35,690 bases of DNA from Nitrosotalea sp. (GTDB lineage: Archaea > Thermoproteota > Nitrososphaeria > Nitrososphaerales > Nitrosopumilaceae), in the NCBI GenBank assembly GCA_023252235.1, contig JAHEXH010000007.1, positions 1-35,690 on the forward strand, read 5' to 3'. The notes beneath the pieces were generated by a model, which did no database searches, was not told where the DNA came from, and was given only the letters and a program-made list of their open reading frames with translations. This document shows, piece after piece, positions 14,739 through 23,182 of this stretch (position 1 is the stretch's first letter; every line of letters begins with the position of its first letter). A program made the position numbers and the translations under genes.

Positions 14739-15693
14739 TGTATCTGATTACAAAACAGATGTCCATAATGACTGGTGTCCAGGCTGTGGAGATTTTGGAA
14801 TAGTAAGTGCAATTCAAATGGCTCTTGCAGAAATGGAAATCCCAAGACACAAAGCTGCAATATTTTCTGGAGTAGGATGTTCTGGCAAGACATCTCATTA
14901 TCTTAATGTGTATGGTGTTCACACTTTACATGGTAGAGTACTTCCATTTTCACAGGGTGCCAAGCTTGCAAATCCTGAGATGACTGTAGTAGCAGTAGGT
15001 GGAGATGGTGATGGGTTGGGGATTGGAGCTGGACATTTTGTTGCAGCTGGCAGAAGAAATGTGGACATGACATATCTTATTTTTAACAATGGAGTATACG
15101 GTCTTACAAAAGGACAGGCATCTCCTACTCTCAAGCTTGGATTGAAAACCAAATCTCTTCCTGAACCAAATGTAAATCAATCAGTAAATCCAATTGCGTT
15201 AGCTATTGCAAGTGGATTCACATTTGTTGCGAGAGGCTATGCATATGATGTAAGACAGCTAAAGGATTTGATAATTGCAGCAGTAAAACATAGGGGTCTC
15301 TCATTTCTTGATGTATTGCAACCATGTCCAACTTACAATGATATCAATACAAGAGATTGGTTCTCAGGGATGGATAACATTGATGAAATGACAAATAGGC
15401 CAAGACCTAGAATATACAAGCTTGAGGACGTGGAATATGATCCAGTTGTACATATAGACTCACCAGAGGAAGAAAATGAAAAACTAACACAAGCGTTGAT
15501 AAAATCTAATGAATGGGATTCAAAGATTCCAACTGGGATATTTTATAAAAATGACATAGCTGCATCCTATGATGAAAGAATGTCTGAACGGATTCCAAAC
15601 TACCTTGAAAATCCTCCAGCATATCAAGAAATTTCGTCTGGTGGCAAGTCTATAACTGACATATCTAAAATGCTTGATAAGTTAGAAATCTGA
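14728..15693 (+). CDS. korB: 2-oxoacid:ferredoxin oxidoreductase, beta subunit
   Basis: Carries thiamine diphosphate and, in this family, an iron-sulfur cluster. At 321 residues it has DWCPGCGDFGIVSAIQMAL at the N-terminus, GVGCSGKTSHYLN, and the TPP/Mg motif GGDGDGLGIG followed by IFNNGVYGLTKGQASPT. Cysteines of WCPGCGD and GCSG, and Cys in VLQPCPTYND, are those expected for the cluster. The ATG lies inside korA, so the pair is one operon. No separate delta-ferredoxin subunit is adjacent; free ferredoxin is likely the acceptor. Confidence 0.95.
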   Translation: MVSNVSDYKTDVHNDWCPGCGDFGIVSAIQMALAEMEIPRHKAAIFSGVGCSGKTSHYLNVYGVHTLHGRVLPFSQGAKLANPEMTVVAVGGDGDGLGIGAGHFVAAGRRNVDMTYLIFNNGVYGLTKGQASPTLKLGLKTKSLPEPNVNQSVNPIALAIASGFTFVARGYAYDVRQLKDLIIAAVKHRGLSFLDVLQPCPTYNDINTRDWFSGMDNIDEMTNRPRPRIYKLEDVEYDPVVHIDSPEEENEKLTQALIKSNEWDSKIPTGIFYKNDIAASYDERMSERIPNYLENPPAYQEISSGGKSITDISKMLDKLEI

Positions 15694-15744
15694 TTTGATA
15701 ATTCTTACATCCGGTGGAAACAATTGGATACACGTTCCGATAAT

Positions 15745-15752
15745 GATATAAG
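15745..15752 (+). promoter_or_regulatory. Putative TATA box for the gene at 15787
   Basis: GATATAAG lies about 38 bases before the TTG start, implying a leader of about 10 nt. It is the only TATA-like element in the 93-base interval after korB; nothing else was seen there. Confidence 0.4.
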
Positions 15753-15786
15753 TTATTAGCATCTTCGTAAAAAGAGTAATTCTACG

Positions 15787-16221
15787 TTGAATCTGGAAGA
15801 AGTAAACAAGATATTTCGAAAATCTATAATCGATGGGTATTTCGAACCAAATCTTGTAAAACTTGATTTTAAAAAATCAAACATAAAACATCCTACAATT
15901 AGAGATGATGGACTGATGCAGACTAATTTACTACATCTATTCTTTGATATTGATACTGGTTCTGATTATCCTGATGGTGATGAATGGTTTATGGCAGAAT
16001 TTCTTTTTCCATATAGTATAAAGATCCCTGATAAACTCAAAGGCCCTGATTATTTTAGTACTATATCAATAGGAGAGGGAAAAAATTTTTGGAGACATAG
16101 AGAACTTATCAGATACAAGTACGGAAAATCGAAGAAACTGGAAGAATCACTAGATTTTATCGAAAAAAAATATCGTGAACTACATTCTATGTTGGAACCT
16201 CTTGAAAAAGAAATCAAGTAG
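15787..16221 (+). CDS. Unrecognised 144-residue cytosolic protein
   Basis: TTG start at 15787. The sequence is charged with no membrane segment. A central aromatic and acidic block (LLHLFFDIDTGSDYPDGDEWFMAEF) is followed by a basic patch (FWRHRELIRYKYGK) and a C-terminal helix rich in Glu/Lys (DFIEKKYRELHSMLEPLEKEIK) that could be a coiled coil. No known motif was identified. It converges on the next minus-strand gene, with which it shares 8 bases at the stops. Codon use and composition look like the neighbours. Confidence 0.7.
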   Translation: MNLEEVNKIFRKSIIDGYFEPNLVKLDFKKSNIKHPTIRDDGLMQTNLLHLFFDIDTGSDYPDGDEWFMAEFLFPYSIKIPDKLKGPDYFSTISIGEGKNFWRHRELIRYKYGKSKKLEESLDFIEKKYRELHSMLEPLEKEIK

Positions 16222-16747
16222 TTTTCCATTCATTATCTGAGAATTGATATGTCTGTTCTCCTACTTCACCTGCTCTAACATTCCATTTTCCACTTGTATC
16301 GTCAAATTGATATGAGACTTGAGTGATTTCTTTAGGTAGTTTTTTGGGATCGAGATGATATGGTAGTAACTCTAGAACAAAATCGATTTTATCGATAGCT
16401 GTATCAAAAGAATGTCTGTCATCTAGATCTATTGTAAACATAATGTCTGGTTTTCCTGTGAATTTTATGTACATGAGTAAACTTTTACCTCCTCCTCTCC
16501 TTCGCTTCATCTCTTTTATGATGCCCTTGATTTTATCCCATCGCGGAATTCCAAACCATTTGAAAAAAGTTTCATTAAATTCCAGTGGGAATGTTATATG
16601 CATCATGGTCGTAAAATCTTCATCTTGGTTAGCATCGGGATCTTCCTTTACGTTGAATATGTTGTGTAATGTGCTATAGATAACTTCAAGCTCCCATGGT
16701 GAAATACCATAAAATCTTAAGGAAAGTGGAAGTTTGACTGTACTCAT
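16214..16747 (-). CDS. Unrecognised 177-residue protein
   Basis: Starts MSTVKLPLSLRFYGISPWELEVIYSTL by the family-like reading of the frame and contains a basic stretch (EMKRRRGGGKSLLMYIKF) between two acidic or aromatic regions. The C-terminal part is mostly beta-strand-like (VSYQFDDTSGKWNVRAGEVG). No transmembrane segment and no known active-site motif are seen. The start ATG is 16747-16745. It has 35 bases upstream before the next minus-strand gene, so the two may be co-transcribed. Function not assigned. Confidence 0.7.
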   Translation of the reverse strand: MSTVKLPLSLRFYGISPWELEVIYSTLHNIFNVKEDPDANQDEDFTTMMHITFPLEFNETFFKWFGIPRWDKIKGIIKEMKRRRGGGKSLLMYIKFTGKPDIMFTIDLDDRHSFDTAIDKIDFVLELLPYHLDPKKLPKEITQVSYQFDDTSGKWNVRAGEVGEQTYQFSDNEWKTT

Positions 16748-16782
16748 TTACAAATAATGATGAAAATTTCTAATTAAAGGTT

Positions 16783-17334
16783 CTAAACTGTCATGATGTA
16801 CTTGAATAGATACAATACACCTATTGTTGAAATTACGTATACCATGGGTTTCCATGCTAATACTGGAAAACTTGGGGTGGCAAGTTTAACCTTGTAATTA
16901 TCGATAACTGTATTGACATATTTTCTTATTCGTTCATTCCAAATTTTGTACTCTACTTGGTGTTTTTTTAGAAGCGTCTCTATCTCATAAAGTACTGGAG
17001 TTCTCTGGCAAAAGAGATGCTGAAGATAGTCACGCGAAACTTCTACTTCTGCCTGGATTGCAACAAAGCCTTTTTTCATTTCTAAAAGTCTTACATGCAT
17101 CTCCCATGGCTTTTTCAGCTTAAGAGATAGACCACTACCAATCTGTGCTACTTGTTTATGTTCAAATTTTACATGAGTGAAACCCTCGTTAGAAAATATC
17201 TTGAGTAGTTCGTCGACGCTTTTCTTTACCACTATGGTGAGTTGTTCTACTCCCTTTGTGTCAACCTTAACTTTACTCTTATTGCCGTCCATGAAGTACA
17301 TGGTTTTAGGATACCTCGTTAGGAACTCTACCAT
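16783..17334 (-). CDS. Unrecognised protein with a C-terminal membrane anchor
   Basis: 183 residues. The N-terminal 140 are soluble and alternate charged and hydrophobic residues (VEQLTIVVKKSVDELLKIF, FVAIQAEVEVSRDYLQHLF). The end has one hydrophobic segment (PMVYVISTIGVLYLFKYIMTV) reaching almost to the C-terminus. This is a tail-anchored layout with the bulk of the protein in the cytosol. No enzyme motif is recognised. It lies between cofE (upstream, 41 bases) and the 177-residue gene, all on the minus strand, so a three-gene unit led by cofE is possible. Confidence 0.68.
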   Translation of the reverse strand: MVEFLTRYPKTMYFMDGNKSKVKVDTKGVEQLTIVVKKSVDELLKIFSNEGFTHVKFEHKQVAQIGSGLSLKLKKPWEMHVRLLEMKKGFVAIQAEVEVSRDYLQHLFCQRTPVLYEIETLLKKHQVEYKIWNERIRKYVNTVIDNYKVKLATPSFPVLAWKPMVYVISTIGVLYLFKYIMTV

Positions 17335-17375
17335 ATCTTGGCGTCCATTTTAGTCATATTAAAACTATAGTTGTC

Positions 17376-18146
17376 TTAAATTCTTGTTCCTAGTCCACGA
17401 ACATAGACACATTGTTCATAGGAGATAGCCATATCATTTTCTCTTATCTTTCTATCAGTGAGTCTTGCATCCGAGTCTCTGATCAACACACATGGCGTTA
17501 CATCTGAACCTTCACCCATCTTTAGATTTGCAATAGATGCAAGATCATCTGCTATAGCCTGAAAAGTTACTTTGAGGGTATTACCATACAAGTCCTTTTC
17601 TCCTCTAAGATCTGAGGTAGGCTCAATTCCTGAGCAAGATATTGCAACTCCAACAGTTCCCACTCTTCCTGGCATTAGTCTGCTGTCTATGATAATTATT
17701 CCAATATGTGCATTATTTTTTAACAGAAATTTTCTTCTAAGATGTTCTGCCACAATATATGGCTCATTTGGATACAAAACTACGGTTCCACTTTGTGTGT
17801 TAGATTTGTCTATTCCTGCATTTGGTGCCATGATGTTATCTGACGATGTAATAACAAATCCTGGTATTCCACCAAATATTGTATCTGATTCTCTTAGAAT
17901 TATTTCTGCTATCTTGGGTTTCATATGAAATTTCTTACCCATTTTTTCTGCGTCATGTGAAGGCACAACTTTACCAAACTCCAAAACCCTGCCCTGTGAA
18001 TTTGCAACATATTTGCTTGAAATAACTATGACGTCACCGTTTCTAGGAATCATACCTACATTATCCAGATCTGTCACAAGGCTTTCAAACAAATCAAATT
18101 GTTCTTTTTTTAATGTGGACTTTACAGGCAAAACTGTAAGAGGCAT
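17376..18146 (-). CDS. cofE: Coenzyme F420-0:L-glutamate ligase
   Basis: Adds glutamate residues to F420-0 using GTP, completing coenzyme F420. The 256-residue protein matches archaeal CofE in length and shows DVIVISSKYVANSQGR near the N-terminus, the diagnostic MAPNAGIDKSN, IIIDSRLMPGRVGTVGVAISCSG in the middle, and a C-terminal ALADDLASIANL-like helix (FQAIADDLASIANLKMGEG). It reads away from leuC with a 73-base promoter interval. F420 biosynthesis genes are known in ammonia-oxidising archaea. No other cof gene is in this window. Confidence 0.93.
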   Translation of the reverse strand: MPLTVLPVKSTLKKEQFDLFESLVTDLDNVGMIPRNGDVIVISSKYVANSQGRVLEFGKVVPSHDAEKMGKKFHMKPKIAEIILRESDTIFGGIPGFVITSSDNIMAPNAGIDKSNTQSGTVVLYPNEPYIVAEHLRRKFLLKNNAHIGIIIIDSRLMPGRVGTVGVAISCSGIEPTSDLRGEKDLYGNTLKVTFQAIADDLASIANLKMGEGSDVTPCVLIRDSDARLTDRKIRENDMAISYEQCVYVRGLGTRI

Positions 18147-18189
18147 GTCTAGTTTTAGATAATAATTACTATTTAGGGTTCTGCAAACA

Positions 18190-18197
18190 TTTTAATT
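18190..18197 (+). promoter_or_regulatory. Putative TATA box for the archaeal-type leuCD pair
   Basis: TTTTAATT is centred about 27 bases before the TTG start at 18220, which fits a leaderless message. It supports this otherwise weak start codon. Confidence 0.45.
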
Positions 18198-18219
18198 TCT
18201 TGAAAGTTGATTTTTAATA

Positions 18220-19491
18220 TTGAACATTACTGAAAAGATCCTAGCCCGTGCTTCTGGCAAGTCAAAGGTTTCACCCGGAGACGTAGTTTTTGTTAATGTT
18301 GATAAAGTGATGATTCATGATGTGTCTGGACCTGGAGTAATAGCAGTTTTTGAAAAATTAAAAAAGAAAGGAATGAAGATTGATAAATTATGGGACCCAG
18401 AGAGAGTATGGGTAGCAGAAGACCACTTTGTACCGGCAGCTGATAAGATATCTGCACAAAATATTGTATCGCTAACAAATTTCACAAAGCAGTTTGGAAT
18501 TAAGAGGCATTTCAAATATGGTATGGGTCAATATGGTATTTGCCACACTCTGTCTCATGAGGAAGCGATGGTGCTTCCTGGAGAAGTGTATGTTGGAGGA
18601 GATTCACATACCAATACCACTGGAGCTCTTGGAGCATTTGCGGCGGGTCTTGGACATACAGATGTTGCATATGTTTTGTTAAATGGTAAAATCTGGTTCA
18701 AGGTACCTGAGACATTATTCTTTAAGCTCAATGGAAAACTTCCAGATCACGTAATGGCAAAAGACTTGATACTCAAAATAATTGGAGATATTGGAAATGA
18801 TGGTGCAGCGTACAAAACCATGCAGTTTGGAGGTACTGGAATATCTGAAATGTCTGTTGAAGGAAGATTGACACTAACAAATATGACAACAGAGGCAGGT
18901 GCCAAGAGTGGTATAGTAGAACCCGATCAAAAATTAAGAGATTATCTTGCAGCAAAAGGGGCTATAAAATATGATGAAGTTCATGGTGATGCAGACGCTC
19001 AGTATGAAAAAATTTACGAGTATGAAGGTTCAGAAATAGAACCTACTGTGGCAAAACCATTCTCCCCTGAAAATATTTCAGTTGCACGTGATTTGTCTTC
19101 AATTGAACTTGACAAGGCATACATTGGTTCATGCACTGGTGCAAAGCTAGAAGATTTACGAGCTGCAGCAAAAATTCTCAAAGGAAGAACTGTAAAGATA
19201 AGAACAGAAGTGTTACCTGCGGCAATATCGATATTTAGAAAAGCAATGGAGGAGGGATTGTTAAAAATTTTCTTGGATGCTGGTGTGGTTGTAGGACCGC
19301 CAACCTGTGGTGCTTGCTGTGGTGCTCATATGGGCGTATTGGCAAAAGATGAAATTTGTATCAGTACTACAAATAGAAACTTTCCAGGAAGAATGGGACA
19401 TATAGAATCTCAGACCTATCTTGCATCCCCGCTTGTTGCAGCAGCATCTGCTATCACAGGAAAGATTACTGACCCGAGGGATCTGAAATGA
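18220..19491 (+). CDS. leuC: 3-isopropylmalate dehydratase-type large subunit, archaeal form
   Basis: Large subunit of a [4Fe-4S] hydro-lyase that isomerises 2- to 3-isopropylmalate or a homologous substrate. The 423-residue length is typical of the archaeal LeuC/HacA branch, shorter than the bacterial form. Motifs are VFVNVDKVMIHD, GGDSHTNTTGALGAFAAG and the cluster ligands Cys305 (GSCTGAKLEDL), Cys363 and Cys366 (PTCGACCGAH). A third cysteine, Cys367, directly follows. TTG 18220 is supported by the TATA position. It overlaps the small-subunit gene by 4 nt. Substrate could be isopropylmalate, citramalate-derived or homocitrate-derived acids. Confidence 0.9.
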   Translation: MNITEKILARASGKSKVSPGDVVFVNVDKVMIHDVSGPGVIAVFEKLKKKGMKIDKLWDPERVWVAEDHFVPAADKISAQNIVSLTNFTKQFGIKRHFKYGMGQYGICHTLSHEEAMVLPGEVYVGGDSHTNTTGALGAFAAGLGHTDVAYVLLNGKIWFKVPETLFFKLNGKLPDHVMAKDLILKIIGDIGNDGAAYKTMQFGGTGISEMSVEGRLTLTNMTTEAGAKSGIVEPDQKLRDYLAAKGAIKYDEVHGDADAQYEKIYEYEGSEIEPTVAKPFSPENISVARDLSSIELDKAYIGSCTGAKLEDLRAAAKILKGRTVKIRTEVLPAAISIFRKAMEEGLLKIFLDAGVVVGPPTCGACCGAHMGVLAKDEICISTTNRNFPGRMGHIESQTYLASPLVAAASAITGKITDPRDLK

Positions 19492-19970
19492 AAGGCTCAG
19501 TAATAAAATATGAACAGGATAACATCGATACAGATGTAATCTTACCTGGTCCTTACCTTAAGATTCATGATTATGCTGAGTTGGCAACACATGCAATGGA
19601 GGGACTAGACAAGGATTTTCATAAACGAGTTAAATCTGGTGATTTTATAGTTGCGGGGAAAAACTTTGGCTGTGGCTCTTCTAGGGAACATGCTCCGATA
19701 GCACTATCTTATTCTGGAATAAGGGCAGTCTTGGCTTTGTCTTTTGCAAGGATATTTTACAGAAATGCAGTAGATGGAGCTTTCTTACTTCCAATTGAAA
19801 TAGACGATAGCGCGTACAAGGATATCTCTGACAGTGACTCACTTGAAGTAGATATATCTAAAAATGAAATCAAGAACTTGACCAAGAACAAGATCTATAA
19901 AATAAAGCCTTTTCCAGAACTAATAGGCAAAATAATAGAAGCTGGCGGACTTTTCAATTACAAGCCTTAG
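19488..19970 (+). CDS. leuD: 3-isopropylmalate dehydratase-type small subunit, archaeal form
   Basis: Swivelling-domain partner of the preceding large subunit; it contributes substrate recognition. At 160 residues it has the conserved NIDTDVILPGPYLKIHD near the N-terminus, where the residues after PYL are a known specificity loop in archaeal members, and the serine loop AGKNFGCGSSREHAPIAL. The ATG overlaps the leuC stop (ATGA), so subunits are made in step. The loop sequence (YLKIHD) does not by itself settle whether isopropylmalate or a longer acid is preferred. Confidence 0.9.
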   Translation: MKGSVIKYEQDNIDTDVILPGPYLKIHDYAELATHAMEGLDKDFHKRVKSGDFIVAGKNFGCGSSREHAPIALSYSGIRAVLALSFARIFYRNAVDGAFLLPIEIDDSAYKDISDSDSLEVDISKNEIKNLTKNKIYKIKPFPELIGKIIEAGGLFNYKP

Positions 19971-19985
19971 TTCAAATATTATACC

Positions 19986-19993
19986 ATTATATC
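19986..19993 (+). promoter_or_regulatory. Putative TATA box for the bacterial-type leuCD pair
   Basis: ATTATATC lies about 29 bases before ATG 20019, leaderless spacing. It suggests the second pair is transcribed on its own although only 48 bases separate it from the first. Confidence 0.45.
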
Positions 19994-20018
19994 TCCGGTT
20001 CTGATTAAGATGATCTGA

Positions 20019-21431
20019 ATGTCAAATACATTATTTGAAAAAATATGGGATTCACATATTGTTGTAGATGAAGATGGACGCTCACTACTTTATGTAGACC
20101 GACATCTTGTTCATGAAGTTACATCTCCTCAAGCCTTCGAAGGTTTGCGTCTTAATGCAAGAAAAGTAAGACGTCCAGACCTCACATTTGCAACAATGGA
20201 TCATAACGTACCTACCAGTGATAGGTCATTACCTATTTTAGATCAAACATCATCAATGCAAATTAAAACACTTGAAAGAAACTGTAAAGAATTTGGAATT
20301 ACTCTCTTTGACATTAATAGTCCAAATCAAGGTATAGTGCATGTAATAGGTCCAGAATTAGGAATTACACTTCCTGGAACAACTATTGTCTGTGGTGATA
20401 GTCATACCTCAACTCATGGTGCATTTGGAGCACTTGCTTTTGGAATTGGTACAAGTGATGTTGAACATGTTTTAGCAACTCAATGTATAATGATGGAAAA
20501 ACCAAAAACTTTTGAAATCAAAATTCAAGGAAAAAGAAAGAATCCTCATGCCGTGACTGCAAAGGACATAATTCTATCAATTATTAGAAAAATTGGAACT
20601 GCCGGAGGGACTGGAACTGTAATTGAATACCGGGGTGAAGCAATATCTGAATTAACAATGGAACAGAGGATGACAATATGTAATATGTCGATAGAGGCAG
20701 GAGCGCGTGCTGGACTGATTGCGCCTGATGAAAAAACATACCAATATCTTAATGGACTAAAGTATACGCCAGAAAATTATGATGAATGTGTCAACAATTG
20801 GCGAGAACATCTAAAAACAGATAGCGGAGCAAAATTTGATAAATCATTTACCCTTAGTGCAGAAAATATTGTACCTCAGGTGAGCTGGGGAACTAATCCT
20901 GCTATGACATCTGATGTTACTGAACGAGTTCCATTTCCAGATGAATATGGTAGAGGAAATCCAGAAGAAGAGAAAGGTGTGACAAAAGCTCTTCAGTACA
21001 TGGATCTAAAATCAGGTACTCCGATTACCGATATTATAATTGATAGAGTATTCATTGGATCGTGCACTAATGCAAGATTAGAAGATTTGATAGAGGCATC
21101 AAAAGTTGTAAAAGGAAAAAAGGTCTTATCTAGAGTGAGAGCAATGGTGGTGCCAGGATCACAGCTTGTAAAGAAAAATGCCGAAATGATGGGTCTTGAT
21201 AAAATATTCAAAGATGCCGGATTTGAATGGAGGGAATCTGGTTGTAGCATGTGTCTAGGTATGAATCCTGATATTTTGGCAAAAGGTGAGAGATGCGCTA
21301 GTACTTCAAACCGAAACTTTGAAGGAAGACAAGGTTCGGGAGGAAGGACACATCTTGTAAGTCCTGTAATGGCTGCAGCTGCTGCAATTAATGGACACTT
21401 TGTAGATGTAAGAGAATTGGATCTGAACTAG
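20019..21431 (+). CDS. leuC: 3-isopropylmalate dehydratase large subunit, bacterial form
   Basis: A 470-residue protein matching the longer bacterial LeuC. It starts [12 protein letters not shown], then [21 protein letters not shown], the conserved substrate region TMDHNVPT and [19 protein letters not shown]. Cluster ligands are Cys349 ([11 protein letters not shown]), Cys409 and Cys412 ([10 protein letters not shown]), followed by [14 protein letters not shown], the LeuC signature. This is the stronger candidate for the leucine-pathway isomerase. The LeuC/LeuD form is common in bacteria, so ancient acquisition is likely, but composition is like the neighbours. It ends one base before leuD. 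Confidence 0.95.
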   Translation: MSNTLFEKIWDSHIVVDEDGRSLLYVDRHLVHEVTSPQAFEGLRLNARKVRRPDLTFATMDHNVPTSDRSLPILDQTSSMQIKTLERNCKEFGITLFDINSPNQGIVHVIGPELGITLPGTTIVCGDSHTSTHGAFGALAFGIGTSDVEHVLATQCIMMEKPKTFEIKIQGKRKNPHAVTAKDIILSIIRKIGTAGGTGTVIEYRGEAISELTMEQRMTICNMSIEAGARAGLIAPDEKTYQYLNGLKYTPENYDECVNNWREHLKTDSGAKFDKSFTLSAENIVPQVSWGTNPAMTSDVTERVPFPDEYGRGNPEEEKGVTKALQYMDLKSGTPITDIIIDRVFIGSCTNARLEDLIEASKVVKGKKVLSRVRAMVVPGSQLVKKNAEMMGLDKIFKDAGFEWRESGCSMCLGMNPDILAKGERCASTSNRNFEGRQGSGGRTHLVSPVMAAAAAINGHFVDVRELDLN

Positions 21432-21432
21432 A

Positions 21433-22005
21433 ATGAAACCCTTTGAGAAGATAAAAAGCATAGCCACACCACTTGATAAAGTCAATGTTGATACTGATCA
21501 AATAGTACCAAAACAATTTCTAAAACTAATTCAGAGAACTGGATTTGGTCAATACTTGTTTTATGATTGGAGATATGAAAGAGAAGGTGTTCAAAGAAAA
21601 GACTTCATCTTAAATGATCCAGCATACAAAAATTCTAAAATCTTACTTGCTAGAGATAACTTTGGTTGCGGTTCAAGTAGGGAGCATGCGGTCTGGGCAT
21701 TGGACGATTATGGTTTTAAAGTTATAATATCTACATCTTTTGCTGATATCTTTTACAACAACTGTTTCAAAAATGGAATCTTACCAATACGTGTATCTGA
21801 TGACATACTACAGAAATTATTCTCAACAAAATCTGAAATTGAAGTAAACTTGGAAAAGCAAACAATCAAGATCGACAATATACCCATCTCGTTTAACATA
21901 GAACCACATTGGAAAAAGATTCTACTTGAAGGCTTAGATGATATTGCAATGACATTGCAACACGAAGAACAGATTACAAAATACGAAAGATCTCACAAAA
22001 TCTAA
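21433..22005 (+). CDS. leuD: 3-isopropylmalate dehydratase small subunit, bacterial form
   Basis: 190 residues, bacterial LeuD length. Motifs are the N-terminal NVDTDQIVPKQFLKLIQRTGFGQYLFYDWR and the serine loop ARDNFGCGSSREHAVWALDDYGF, then FADIFYNNCFKNGILPI. These are standard for leucine biosynthesis LeuD. It directly follows the bacterial-type large subunit, with one base between. Its end overlaps the convergent sugar nucleotidyltransferase gene by 4 bases. Confidence 0.95.
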   Translation: MKPFEKIKSIATPLDKVNVDTDQIVPKQFLKLIQRTGFGQYLFYDWRYEREGVQRKDFILNDPAYKNSKILLARDNFGCGSSREHAVWALDDYGFKVIISTSFADIFYNNCFKNGILPIRVSDDILQKLFSTKSEIEVNLEKQTIKIDNIPISFNIEPHWKKILLEGLDDIAMTLQHEEQITKYERSHKI

Positions 22006-22736
22006 GTGCCGAATTTCTTTATTATGGAATTAACCAATTCTTTATTTCTGTCCACACGTGTAGGCGAATCTATATCTAACCACTGGGTTTTTCCTATATC
22101 ATAAGCTGCAATTTTTCCTTTTCTGGATAATGGCTGTAAAATATCATAAGAAAGATTAAGGTCTTTTTTCTTTTGTTTTTTAGTTTTTATTGTATCTATT
22201 ATCTTAGAATCTATGATGTATATCCCTAAACATTCTGCCATCTGTAGTTCGATTGTAGGTTTTTCCTTAAATTCTTGGATGATTCCATTATTTACTATTG
22301 CAAATCCTGTCTCTTCTTTTCTGTATCTTCTCACAGCTATTGTAGCTATAGTCTTGACATCTTTATGAAAACGATACATCTTGTTTATGTCAACTGGACA
22401 CAAATTGTCAACAAACCACAAGATGAATTCATTACTCTTTCCAAGGACTGACCTTAGATGAATAAGATCCCCGCCCGTTCCACTCTGTGAATCCTGTATG
22501 AATTTTATTGGTTTTTTAAACGAAATATGATTTTCAAAATATTTCTCTATCTGTTTTCCAATGCCTGAAAAATCCCCAAGTATAATTATCTCATCAATGA
22601 TATCGAACTTGGAAAGATATCTAACAACATGATAAATGAGAGGTCTTCCCTGAATAGGAATCATTGCTTTTGGAATGTAATCTGTAAATGGCCTTCCGCG
22701 TGTTCCACGGCCTCCTGCCAAAATTACAGCTTTCAA
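22002..22736 (-). CDS. Sugar-phosphate nucleotidyltransferase
   Basis: Transfers a nucleotide to a sugar 1-phosphate to make an activated sugar. The 244-residue protein has the N-terminal NTP motif KAVILAGGRGTRGRPFTD with the basic residue in DYIPKAMIPIQGRPLIYHVV, then the loop QSGTGGDLIHLRSVL and the metal Asp in LWFVDNLCPVD. RmlA/GlmU/GDP-mannose-type members share these; there is no left-handed beta-helix, so it is a single-domain enzyme. The sugar cannot be read from the sequence. It follows uS9 by 2 bases on the minus strand, so it may be read with the ribosomal genes. Confidence 0.88.
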   Translation of the reverse strand: MKAVILAGGRGTRGRPFTDYIPKAMIPIQGRPLIYHVVRYLSKFDIIDEIIILGDFSGIGKQIEKYFENHISFKKPIKFIQDSQSGTGGDLIHLRSVLGKSNEFILWFVDNLCPVDINKMYRFHKDVKTIATIAVRRYRKEETGFAIVNNGIIQEFKEKPTIELQMAECLGIYIIDSKIIDTIKTKKQKKKDLNLSYDILQPLSRKGKIAAYDIGKTQWLDIDSPTRVDRNKELVNSIIKKFGT

Positions 22737-22738
22737 GA

Positions 22739-23182
22739 CTATCTATACGATTTCTGTTTTCTTCTTCTAGCACCAGGACCGCCAAATTTCTTTGGTTCCT
22801 TTCGTCTATCGTCACCACTTAGCAAATGTTTATCAAATTCTGTCAATCGTTTTCTGAGATCTTCTCTTACTGTTCTTGTAAGTGGATGATCTTTTGGTTC
22901 TTTTCTGGATTTTGTCCATCCTGTCATGGCTCTTGAAATTGCAATTGCGCTTGCATAAGATTGTCCGACAAAACCACCACCCTTGACTTTTACTGAAAGA
23001 TCTATTTTGTTTCTAAGATCTCCTGCAACTTCCAAAGGACCTAGCATAATCTCTCGTGCTACTTCTTGTTGAACCATCTCTACTGGAACATTGTTAATTC
23101 TTACACGACCTACTCCTTTTGTAATGAATGCATGTGCACGTGCAGTCTTTCTAGATGCATAATAGCTTTCCAACTTTACCAT
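22739..23182 (-). CDS. rps9: Small-subunit ribosomal protein uS9
   Basis: A 30S protein whose C-terminal tail reaches the P-site tRNA. Readable features are YYASRKTARAHAFITKGVGRVRIN, VKGGGFVGQSYASAIAISRAM and the basic tail GGPGARRRKQKSYR, where the final Lys/Tyr-Arg is the universal uS9 ending. ATG 23182 shares one base with the uL13 stop (TAATG); GTG 23194 would add four residues. uL13-uS9 adjacency is conserved across life. The rpoN/rpoK genes that often follow in archaea are not here. Confidence 0.95.
   Translation of the reverse strand: MVKLESYYASRKTARAHAFITKGVGRVRINNVPVEMVQQEVAREIMLGPLEVAGDLRNKIDLSVKVKGGGFVGQSYASAIAISRAMTGWTKSRKEPKDHPLTRTVREDLRKRLTEFDKHLLSGDDRRKEPKKFGGPGARRRKQKSYR

Noticed and set aside
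17572-17928. Plus-strand ORF of 118 codons within cofE
   Set aside because: Antisense to cofE with all its conserved motifs; no promoter-like element or family features.
20019-22005. Recent horizontal transfer of the bacterial-type leuCD
   Set aside because: Bacterial form is clear, but base composition and codon choice look like the flanking genes and no mobile-element traces or repeats border the pair; only ancient acquisition is plausible.
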